A DNA stretch of 64,000 bases from Barthelona sp. PCE (taxonomy: Eukaryota > Metamonada: BaSk clade), in contig JAUFOR010000008.1 of assembly GCA_040285745.1 (NCBI GenBank), forward strand, positions 248,001 to 312,000. The letters run 5' to 3'. Positions 55,956 through 64,000 of this stretch are shown piece after piece; within the stretch, counting starts at the first letter, position 1, and every line of letters starts with the position of its first letter. The notes below the pieces were generated by a model. It was not told the origin of the DNA. It did no database searches and was given only the letters and a program-made list of their open reading frames with translations. Both the position numbers and the translations under genes were made by a program.

Positions 55956-58900
55956 CTAATGCGACTCACCAGATTGGCGCTTTTGACGGTTTCTCTTTGT
56001 CTTTCTACGAATCTTCTTGGTGTCATGGTCCTCAAAAGGAGCTCTGACAGGACCAGGGCCACTGGCAAAGGCTAAATTAGCAGGTAAAAGTCCTGGATTA
56101 GCTAAACGACCAGTTTGTTGACCAGTTTGAACAGTAGTTTTCTTCTTGGGACGCTTCTCGGCCACAGGTTCCATGGTCATCTGTATCTTCTTTCTTTTCT
56201 TCTTCTTGTTAACCTTTTTAACAGTAGCTTGTTGTAGCTCAATATTTAAAGGTTGAGAAGGTTCTTCGACTTTAACAACCTTGAACGGGAGGTCCTTAGG
56301 TTCCTGCTCAACGGGTGCTTCATTCTTTGCACCTGATCCTGTCGTTGCATGAACACCAACGAATAAAGAATCAATTATGTCGATTTTCTCTCTTGATACT
56401 TGATCTCTCTTCTTCTTGTTGTTACGACGCTTCTTTTTACCCTGCTGTTGGTTCTGTTGTTGGGGTTGGACAGGGTTGTGACCCTTGTTCACCTCAGAGA
56501 ACTGTCCAATGAGTTGAGGACGGCCAACAGTCTGTATTCTACGATAGATACCAGGAGAACTGGTGTTGAACACCGTCTCAATATCTTGCAGTGTGCAGCG
56601 CTGGGTGCCGGCTCCGAAAGCAATAGAAGTACCACTCCAAACCTCTTCCCAAAGAATCTGAACCTTGAAGCAGTCTGTAGAGCTCATGACAGATTTCTTG
56701 TTCGATGTGACTTCACGCACGTCCTTGGCCATAGCCTTGTTATGATGTGTGTTGCCGTTTGTGTTCTGAAGGGCATCCTCAATGGAGCGAAGGAAACGAG
56801 TTTCAAACGAGTTAGGGGAGTATCCAGCGACACCACGATTCTCTACGTACATGATTACACCGCGTGCACCAATTGGAACTGGGCCACTGTTTTCAAGCTG
56901 AATAACAACGTCACCGATCTTGGGGATCCTATGAATATATTCAAAATCTCTGAAGCTTGAAACCAACGGCTGGTCAGGGAATAGCAGGCGGTTCTGAGGG
57001 AGAGTAACCTGGCGTGAGTTGCAACAGAGCAATGTCTTGGACACGTTTGTTTCAGTCTCACGGACATCGTTAATGAGTGAATGAAGTTGACCTTCGCTCA
57101 TACCATTGTAGAACTCAGCAGCAGAAGAGCCACGGACAACGGGCAGGAGTTCAACAAGGGCGGCCTCTTCCTCAGGGGAGTTACGTTGCCTGGTAAAGCG
57201 CAGACGCTCAACACCGGCGTGGAAAGTGCGGAAGAACATCTTGAGCTCCTCACGCTTTTTGTTGTTAGCCTTTGATTTTGAACCAAATACGTGCTCTACC
57301 TTAAACTGTGGCAGTGTGCGTGCCTTACTATTTCCGTCCAGATAATTAACAACCTCTGGGAACTGCAAACGGAAATCTTGAAGCAGTTGAAGAACGCGCT
57401 CAGTATACTTATAGAAGATACGCTCACCATCAGCATACACGCGAGAGTAACCGGGAATGTAATCGTTGTAGTGGGTTTTGAAGCAGAAACCAAATGGTCC
57501 AAAACCAGGCCACTTGTTATCACCAACAAGCTTGAACACAGTCGACGGCTGCATTCCACTCTTACTGATTATTGTTTGCATGCCAAGAGCATACTCAAGA
57601 ATGGGAATTGCGTTGTTCTCGGCAATTCTGTCCCAAACATTACCAGGCTCATAATAGGGGAGGCTGAATGGCAGGTCGAACACGTGGCCGGTTACAGTCA
57701 TGTCAGAGTGTTGATGATCAACACGGAACACTTGTCCAAGACGCACTTCATCATCAGGAAAGTCATCAGTGACGATAGCGATAGCGTTTGGAGAAATCTT
57801 GAAATCACCCTCTCTCTTCTTCTTGTTGGGAAGGGCAACAGTTCCCTTCTTAAGAGCAGCTTCAATTGGATGTAGTTCAAGAACATCACGGTAGAAATCG
57901 CTGCCAGAGACCAAAACGTTCTCGGGCAACGAGCGGAAGATGTACTCTGCTGGAAGACAGACAGTTTCTCTCACAACGAGAGGATCGAACGAGTGGACGT
58001 ACGCAACCTCAATGAGGTACTTGAAATCCATCGATAAACCTCTGTTCTTCAGCATGAACGCAGAGACACGGTTGCAGCGAGAGTTGAAGGACTCATTACC
58101 CTTGTTCATATGAACCTTCCCGGTTGTCTCATCGTAAGAGATTTTAAACTGATGGGTTTGAATGCTCTTGATGATACTAGGACGGAAGTTGGGCCAGTTG
58201 GTCCAAACGAGACAGCCAAGCAGGTTATTGGTCTCGCTCTTTGCGTGATACATTGCAGTTTGGAAATCTACATTGGTGTAGAAATCGAGCCTATTGTTGA
58301 TATACTCCGCAAAGTCACTCTTTGGTGGTGTTAAAATAATAGTAGGATCACGCGATGTGAACTTAAAGATACTAACCACGTTGGATTTCCACTCGTGAGT
58401 GTACTCCCATCCTCTACCCATTGTAGGGAAACCAATATGCACAGGGACATCATAAATTGGTTTGAAACTCACACCCTCGAGATAAGGATGATTCTTAAAC
58501 TCACGAACGTATTCACTGACAACATCAGGAATAGGTGTTGGGAAGAAATCTTGGACAATGCAAGAGTGATTAACAATCTCACAGCGCCAAGGCATACCGG
58601 CTGGGGCCTCAATAATCTCATTTTCATCAAGTGTAGGATCATACACATATGCCTTTGAAACATGATGAGTGTTACCGAGCAATACGTTAGGATCCATAGA
58701 ATCAGTGTCGATCTGACCGATTTTCTCAAGCAGAAGATCAACGTCAAGGTATGGGAGTAGTACAACACCTTCCCATGTTCGACGAGCACCATCCATATCA
58801 ATGGCGAAGCGTTCCGGATACATGTCCTTCAGTTCATCGCAGTACATGAGTTCTGCAAATTCTGGTGGGAGAAGTGGCGCACTAGCTGGAGGGAGAACAC

Positions 58901-60377
58901 AAAGAAGCTGTGTGAAAGGGAGACTGGCTGGAAGTTCGGTGTTGAACGTTAGATCCAGGTCGTTAAAGTCAACTCGGGCAATATCCGAGACGAGAGGCGC
59001 GTAATGATAGGGATAATAAAAGTTCCAATCAACAACGCCAAGATAGTAATAGGAAAGGACCCAAACGAGTGATTTGACATAGATTTTGGCAAGACGATCA
59101 GGGAAGCCGGGGTCTTCGTTAATATCAACGTGGAACTTGATCAAATAGTACTTTTGGCGCAGTTCACTATGTGATGTGAACTTCATTTTTGAATAATTAC
59201 TGACAATGTACTGTTCGTCCATTCTGAAGATCTCGTCTTCATCGTCAAGCATCATGGAGGCGCCGTTGATCTCATCAAAGTCCATGCGACGCATTCCCTT
59301 CTTACCTTGAGCTTCATTAGAAATTTTCTTCTCAAAAGTTGTTTCTTCGAAAGTAGCAAGCTCAGACATGAACATACATAGGTTTTCAAAATTGATCTCA
59401 CCACAGTTGTTCAGATACCCATCATCAACGAATGCTGGTTGAACACGACCATAGATATTAAAGATCTCCTCGAAGGATTTGTTAACAATTGCTATGGACG
59501 GTAATGAAGGGAGGAAATCGTTACCAATTGTATAAGCGAGGAGGATGAAATCATCAATTAGACGCTCGATATCACAACCTTGCAAGTTTTTGTTCATCTC
59601 GATCTCAAGATAATCTCTAAAAATGGAAAGGTGGAGATATGTCCAGTTAATCTCTCTCATACTCTTGTTGGTGTTAGTCTTATCGAAGACCTGTTCTTCA
59701 CGCAACAATGAGAAGTTCGGTTGATGACAGGTGAGAGCAAGCATGATTAAATCGGCATCAAGACCAAGACAGCAGTGTCTGGTGGATGGATCATACCCAG
59801 GCTGGGCAGTCTCGTTACGGAGATACTCCATCACCTTATGCTCTCCCTCTCCAGGGACTTGACAGCTTGAATAAACGACTTTGATGCGCTGCCAATTGGG
59901 ATCTGTGTTTACCTTCTCAACTAAATAATGCTGGAGAATAGCATCTAAACGCATCATGAACTCGGTTCCAGGCGTGATTGCGTTAGTGTCGAAGATCTTG
60001 TCAGGTACAGTCTCACCACGCTCAATAGCAGCCTTCTTATCGTTCTCGGCATCCATAGCACTTCGGAAACGTCGTTCTCGCTGCTGATTCATCTTTGCAC
60101 GGGGAGCCGGTCCATCAATCGCAATGAACAGTAATTTCTTAGGACTGACGGTACAAAAAATGTGGTCAATCATCTCAATAATTTGCTCATAACACTTCTG
60201 CTCATCAAAATTACCAACCAAACCGTCGTGGTTGCCGTGTGTGGCCATGTGGATCAGGCCATTCGTATCTAGGTAAAGATTATCGAACTGAGGTCCTCCA
60301 GCAGTTGGAGGTACAACAGACTCATTTATCTGAGGATATCTTTGACTTATCCATCTGTAAAACTTAGGAATACCCAT
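55956..60377 (-). CDS. XRN1: 5'-3' exoribonuclease XRN1
   Basis: Codes for 1473 aa; ATG at 60377. Cytoplasmic mRNA decay enzyme. XRN_N motifs: MGIPKFYRWISQRYPQI (1-17), YLDTNGLIHMATH, IAIDGPAPRAKMNQQRERRF, PGEGEHKVMEYLR, LGLDADLIMLALTCHQ and TIGNDFLPSLPS with the metal-binding acidic residues. Then the helical XRN1 core, PAZ/Tudor, KOW and winged-helix-type regions, and a Lys/Gln-rich disordered tail with several KKKRKK stretches. The single long form (over 1400 aa with the D1-D4 region) is XRN1 rather than the shorter nuclear XRN2. Initiator TCACTTT lies 7 nt upstream. Confidence 0.96.
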   Translation of the reverse strand: MGIPKFYRWISQRYPQINESVVPPTAGGPQFDNLYLDTNGLIHMATHGNHDGLVGNFDEQKCYEQIIEMIDHIFCTVSPKKLLFIAIDGPAPRAKMNQQRERRFRSAMDAENDKKAAIERGETVPDKIFDTNAITPGTEFMMRLDAILQHYLVEKVNTDPNWQRIKVVYSSCQVPGEGEHKVMEYLRNETAQPGYDPSTRHCCLGLDADLIMLALTCHQPNFSLLREEQVFDKTNTNKSMREINWTYLHLSIFRDYLEIEMNKNLQGCDIERLIDDFILLAYTIGNDFLPSLPSIAIVNKSFEEIFNIYGRVQPAFVDDGYLNNCGEINFENLCMFMSELATFEETTFEKKISNEAQGKKGMRRMDFDEINGASMMLDDEDEIFRMDEQYIVSNYSKMKFTSHSELRQKYYLIKFHVDINEDPGFPDRLAKIYVKSLVWVLSYYYLGVVDWNFYYPYHYAPLVSDIARVDFNDLDLTFNTELPASLPFTQLLCVLPPASAPLLPPEFAELMYCDELKDMYPERFAIDMDGARRTWEGVVLLPYLDVDLLLEKIGQIDTDSMDPNVLLGNTHHVSKAYVYDPTLDENEIIEAPAGMPWRCEIVNHSCIVQDFFPTPIPDVVSEYVREFKNHPYLEGVSFKPIYDVPVHIGFPTMGRGWEYTHEWKSNVVSIFKFTSRDPTIILTPPKSDFAEYINNRLDFYTNVDFQTAMYHAKSETNNLLGCLVWTNWPNFRPSIIKSIQTHQFKISYDETTGKVHMNKGNESFNSRCNRVSAFMLKNRGLSMDFKYLIEVAYVHSFDPLVVRETVCLPAEYIFRSLPENVLVSGSDFYRDVLELHPIEAALKKGTVALPNKKKREGDFKISPNAIAIVTDDFPDDEVRLGQVFRVDHQHSDMTVTGHVFDLPFSLPYYEPGNVWDRIAENNAIPILEYALGMQTIISKSGMQPSTVFKLVGDNKWPGFGPFGFCFKTHYNDYIPGYSRVYADGERIFYKYTERVLQLLQDFRLQFPEVVNYLDGNSKARTLPQFKVEHVFGSKSKANNKKREELKMFFRTFHAGVERLRFTRQRNSPEEEAALVELLPVVRGSSAAEFYNGMSEGQLHSLINDVRETETNVSKTLLCCNSRQVTLPQNRLLFPDQPLVSSFRDFEYIHRIPKIGDVVIQLENSGPVPIGARGVIMYVENRGVAGYSPNSFETRFLRSIEDALQNTNGNTHHNKAMAKDVREVTSNKKSVMSSTDCFKVQILWEEVWSGTSIAFGAGTQRCTLQDIETVFNTSSPGIYRRIQTVGRPQLIGQFSEVNKGHNPVQPQQQNQQQGKKKRRNNKKKRDQVSREKIDIIDSLFVGVHATTGSGAKNEAPVEQEPKDLPFKVVKVEEPSQPLNIELQQATVKKVNKKKKRKKIQMTMEPVAEKRPKKKTTVQTGQQTGRLANPGLLPANLAFASGPGPVRAPFEDHDTKKIRRKTKRNRQKRQSGESH

Positions 60378-60379
60378 TT

Positions 60380-60386
60380 AAAGTGA
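60380..60386 (-). promoter_or_regulatory. Initiator TCACTTT of XRN1 gene
   Basis: A at 60384, 7 nt before the ATG at 60377. Confidence 0.65.
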
Positions 60387-60575
60387 AAATATTAAATAGA
60401 AAAGGATATTAAACTAAATGCAAATCTCTACATGAATTATGGCTGTATCTTTCAAATGAAATGCTTTTTATTCAATATTTCTACCCTTATATGAAACGAA
60501 ATGAACACAAAAGAATATAGTGAGACAAAGCCTCTAATCGGCTCAAAATGTTTGACGATCAATAACTCACTGTTA

Positions 60576-63500
60576 TTACATCATTTCGATACCATACAAA
60601 TCGTTGTCAAAGTGTGATTGACCAGCACTATACTTCTGATCGACGTTACGAACAATACGATGTATTATATACACTAGAATAAGACCAATACCCATAGAAT
60701 ACAAAACAAGAGACTTGAATTGACTCCCTGACAACACATATACAAAACAATCGTATCCAAATCGTGTTAGGAAGTATAATCCAAAAATTGACAGTGCAGC
60801 GCTGTTAATGAATTTTGATTGGAATGGCTGAGCCCAATAGATATATATTGCATAGCATATGAAGTATGCGGCGGTGAAGTAAGTTCCCCCAGCACCATAT
60901 AAACGAGTGTATAGATCAACAAAAATTCGCAAAAACAACCAGATGAAATCAATGAATAGATGACCTTGTTCATATCCTTTAGTATATAATCCAATGAAAT
61001 ATTGAGACTTGAAAAACCCTGAGCGTATGGGAAGCACAATAATATTAATACATAAAACGGCAATATTAATAAACATTTGCACTAATGATATTTTTGATTC
61101 TGAAAGAGAAAAGCCAGTAATATAAACAAAATCAACAAAAACGTGTAAGCTTGCAGTTAGAATCCATGGATAAAAGACAACAACTAAAAGAAAAAAGATT
61201 TTTTTGATTAGTAATGATCTTGTAAAAAATTCTTTCCAATATTCTTTAGAATTCTTGATTTTTATGAACGGAGTCAGAATAAACACAAAAGGGGCAAGGA
61301 ACCAACGGGTTACACTGGCCATTCGCAAACCATGATAAACCCAATAAATGACAGGGATAACAGCACATGCAATAGCAATATAAAAAATCAAAAAAGCACC
61401 TGTGAAAGTATACACAATGAACATGATTATTGATATAATTGCCCCTGTGATTGTTAATCCAGCAAATAAATCTTGGAAGAAGAAAATCATAAGAATTATG
61501 ATGAAAATACTATTAACAATGATTGCTAATGCATTGAAGTGAACGAAGCTACTCGTATTCATATCACCACCAAATATACATGAAGCTACTGTCATGATTG
61601 ATGGGAAAAGGCTACCTGCTTTATCAATATCACTGAAAAGAACTATTATACCTGGGAGAACATTGTTAAAAACCTTGAAAAGTACGGTTAGATGGTTAAA
61701 AATATCATGATCCAAAACATCATCATCTTTAATCCTAAAGATCTTAGTCCACGGTAGTTTGAAGCCGAGATGAAAGTATTTAAACAAAACAACAGCAATT
61801 AATATGTACCCAACCAGCCAGATTGAACTTTCCAACATACCAGGGCACGTGTAACACATAGCACTATAAATAGCAGGACGCATTATGGCACCAGTATTAT
61901 AGTCTTTTTCTTCGCATAATATACATTCCTTGCCATATCTGTTCATCAGACAACCGTTTATACTACGGACAGGAATGATGTTAGTTTCTTCGTTCCGTTT
62001 ATAGTTATAATAATCCCATAACCCCTTCTTACTAAACCCAGGGAAGAATGCCTCAACATATTTCATAGGCAGTGCAGTCATGCCTGACATTGTTGTACCG
62101 TCGCAGAAGGATGAATAAGCGCATACTTTAATGGATTTCATTACTGTATCAGCTTGGTAGGCCAAACTAAAATTCATTAATGACCCTGGTGTTAAATAGT
62201 ACTCTCCTTTAAAAAATGTTGTACTGTCAACGCACTGAAACGCAAATCCCTTTTCTTGCACAAAAATCTGAGTTAAAGGGTCGCACATAGAGCAAAAGTG
62301 TGAATTATCTCGGTTACTGTAAAAGAAAGAACATTTTGGAACAATTGGAATAGTAAAATTGTGTTTCATATACTGTACTTGAACATTGGTGTAGGTGACA
62401 GCAACTGGGTTTGTAGCAACTATGTACCAATACTTTTCTTTAATCATGTTCAAGTACAAAAACATTGGTTCAATTTGTAAACATGTGGAGTAGTCATACT
62501 CACGATAGGGCTTTGGTAACAAACATGATTCATGCTGTTTTGCTATTACCGTCCAGTCCTTATCATCAATATTCACTAGCGTGACTGCATTGTCATAGTT
62601 AATGGGAAACGATGTTTCACATCCTGTGCTATGTATTTGTGCAAGTTTTGAAGTGATTGATAAATTTGGGCTGTTTGTTACATGAAGTTCACAATCTCCC
62701 AGCACTCTATTAACAGTAATATCTCCACTAACACCGTCCATAGAAAGAAGGCTGCCAGTTATACCAAACATAAGATGTGACATATTAATGCTTTCCATTG
62801 TGCAATTTTTTAGAAAAAGAGTAGTGTCCATTGAAGAAGCCCATGAAGAGATATGACTGTTCTTAAAGTAACTATCATCTACATGTATCACAAAATCACT
62901 CGTTTGGTTACCAAAGAAAAAAGGAATGTTGAAAAAACAGTCGATTACATTTAGTTGTTGAATTTCTACAAGACCCACAAAATCATAAACAAACAAAAAG
63001 TTAAGGGAGCAATTAACACGATACATATCGATATTGACAGCTTTTACGTCAAATGGTGATGTACTAGCAAAAACAGATATAATTTCACTGTCTCGTATAT
63101 ACAAAGCTTCGACATAAAAATTTGAATTCAGCGACATAAGCATAAAGTCATTAACGTTGATGAACGTATTATTGACCATATTGATATTTTGATTCGTTCC
63201 GATTAAAGTTGCAAAATATGCACTTTGCTCATGATAAAAATTTTCAAAATAATTATTTTTCACATTTCCCCTAATATTAATGCACGGAAGCATGTATGTT
63301 GGAACACACTTACTATCAGTGAATGTATTATCCGTGAATATATTACAAGCAATATTAAGCTCAGAATTCGAAATAATATTTCTTTCAAAATTATTAATTT
63401 GTATCAGTCCATCAGTTACATTAGTGAACGTTGAATCTGTTATAGAAACAACTGATTCAATATATACTCTACCAGAAAATTCCATCCCAATCAAATCTGA

Positions 63501-64000
63501 TCCAGAACCAAAAGCTTTAAATATTACATTTTTCATTGATGAACCGGATATTTGGTATTTTCCATAGAACCCAATGGTTATTTCTGTGAATTTTGTGTCT
63601 AAGATTGTCATATCATCAGATGCTATTGAATATCCACTGATGAATGAATTATCTAACACAGAAAATGTATTGGCCCATAACAAATATTTGTTTGTTATAC
63701 AGTTGAGTGTGGAATTTTGAATGGTTGCTATGTTGATTCCAAATGAATCTAAACAGCTAAGTTTGGAATCAATTAATGTAAAATCGGAATTGTTAGACGG
63801 TAGTTCCAAGTAATTGATTGAAGATGAAAAATATTCTGTATTGGCGTTCAAAATCGTTATTTGACCTGCTATAGATACGTTATTAAATCTAATAGTGAGG
63901 GATTTGTCTGCATCGATAATTATCTTAACTGACTTGACTTCGAACTTAAAATCATCCAGCTCACAGTATGAAGCCTCGTAAATTTTAACACGACACAATT
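60576..64000 (-). CDS. Large surface protein: beta-helix-like ectodomain and multi-pass membrane region (5' end missing)
   Basis: At least 1140 codons; the frame is open to the window edge (first codon seen is TTG), so the N-terminus is outside. About 570 residues of Asn/Ser/Thr-rich repeats with regular short strands (patterns like NSTFTN, DSxF, NNTFINV) resemble a right-handed parallel beta-helix and have many N-glycosylation sites. Then a Cys-rich part (CSFFYSN..CSMC; CLMNRYGKECILCEE; MCYTCPG) followed by about ten hydrophobic segments (about 740-1110) and a short cytosolic tail. The layout is that of protist surface or sensory proteins; not identified further. More AT-rich than its neighbours. 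Confidence 0.75.
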   Translation of the reverse strand, partial: LCRVKIYEASYCELDDFKFEVKSVKIIIDADKSLTIRFNNVSIAGQITILNANTEYFSSSINYLELPSNNSDFTLIDSKLSCLDSFGINIATIQNSTLNCITNKYLLWANTFSVLDNSFISGYSIASDDMTILDTKFTEITIGFYGKYQISGSSMKNVIFKAFGSGSDLIGMEFSGRVYIESVVSITDSTFTNVTDGLIQINNFERNIISNSELNIACNIFTDNTFTDSKCVPTYMLPCINIRGNVKNNYFENFYHEQSAYFATLIGTNQNINMVNNTFINVNDFMLMSLNSNFYVEALYIRDSEIISVFASTSPFDVKAVNIDMYRVNCSLNFLFVYDFVGLVEIQQLNVIDCFFNIPFFFGNQTSDFVIHVDDSYFKNSHISSWASSMDTTLFLKNCTMESINMSHLMFGITGSLLSMDGVSGDITVNRVLGDCELHVTNSPNLSITSKLAQIHSTGCETSFPINYDNAVTLVNIDDKDWTVIAKQHESCLLPKPYREYDYSTCLQIEPMFLYLNMIKEKYWYIVATNPVAVTYTNVQVQYMKHNFTIPIVPKCSFFYSNRDNSHFCSMCDPLTQIFVQEKGFAFQCVDSTTFFKGEYYLTPGSLMNFSLAYQADTVMKSIKVCAYSSFCDGTTMSGMTALPMKYVEAFFPGFSKKGLWDYYNYKRNEETNIIPVRSINGCLMNRYGKECILCEEKDYNTGAIMRPAIYSAMCYTCPGMLESSIWLVGYILIAVVLFKYFHLGFKLPWTKIFRIKDDDVLDHDIFNHLTVLFKVFNNVLPGIIVLFSDIDKAGSLFPSIMTVASCIFGGDMNTSSFVHFNALAIIVNSIFIIILMIFFFQDLFAGLTITGAIISIIMFIVYTFTGAFLIFYIAIACAVIPVIYWVYHGLRMASVTRWFLAPFVFILTPFIKIKNSKEYWKEFFTRSLLIKKIFFLLVVVFYPWILTASLHVFVDFVYITGFSLSESKISLVQMFINIAVLCINIIVLPIRSGFFKSQYFIGLYTKGYEQGHLFIDFIWLFLRIFVDLYTRLYGAGGTYFTAAYFICYAIYIYWAQPFQSKFINSAALSIFGLYFLTRFGYDCFVYVLSGSQFKSLVLYSMGIGLILVYIIHRIVRNVDQKYSAGQSHFDNDLYGIEMM

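Noticed and set aside
1-64000. Spliceosomal introns
   Set aside because: All recognisable genes read through in one frame from start to stop, and the T. vaginalis-type 3' splice motif ACTAACACACAG was not seen.
1-64000. Altered genetic code (as in Spironucleus-type diplomonads)
   Set aside because: TAA, TAG and TGA all end genes (for example 3460, 11058 and 15356) where homology also ends.

Overview
This window looks like nuclear DNA of a parabasalid flagellate (Trichomonas-like). It is an inference from four observations: (1) every recognisable gene is eukaryotic and appears intron-free; (2) at least 15 genes carry a TCA-Y-type initiator just upstream of the start codon, the core promoter known from Trichomonas vaginalis; (3) intergenic spaces are very short and convergent genes nearly touch or overlap; (4) there is a mix of flagellar genes and bacterial-type genes (M20/YgeY-like hydrolase, YccF, CoA-binding protein). 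TAA, TAG and TGA are all used as stops, which argues against code-altered diplomonads. By eye the DNA is only moderately AT-rich, so it need not be T. vaginalis itself.

Layout. 1-3084 is a tandem array of seven ~420-bp units plus a partial eighth. Each full unit contains the 5' part of a tRNA-Ala(AGC) (D arm and anticodon arm) without a T arm. 3085-3459 is unique DNA with a GC-richer island. From 3460 to the right end the window is packed with protein genes on both strands: a beta-rich paralogue (its sister lies at 45.6 kb), an alpha-helical hypothetical protein, a small membrane protein, a CDK-like kinase, a site-1 protease, an ITPK1-like inositol kinase, a HECT ligase, a CDK-related kinase, an M18 aminopeptidase, a retinoblastoma-like pocket protein, YccF and CoA-binding proteins, PP2A scaffold, a Tousled-like kinase, a USP48-like deubiquitinase, a Neo1/ATP9-type flippase, ADAT2, a DIxGA-repeat protein, AsnRS, a membrane PDI, an M20 hydrolase, a Bfr1-like coiled coil, SAE1/Aos1, an Rpp14-like protein, VPS26C, uS11, DNA polymerase alpha, a DRC9/DRC10-like protein, XRN1, and a large beta-helix/multi-TM surface protein cut by the window edge.

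There is no operon logic. Genes are individually promoted; divergent pairs share 170-810 bp and convergent pairs are separated by -4 to +42 bp. Several genes belong to cell-cycle and replication control (pocket protein, CDK-like kinases, TLK, Pol alpha, PP2A-A), ubiquitin/SUMO signalling (HECT, USP, SAE1), RNA metabolism (XRN1, ADAT2, Rpp14-like, Bfr1-like) and endomembrane function (S1P, flippase, VPS26C, PDI). Several upstream in-frame extensions are non-ATG or lie upstream of the initiator, so starts were moved to the first ATG after the initiator where that was clear.
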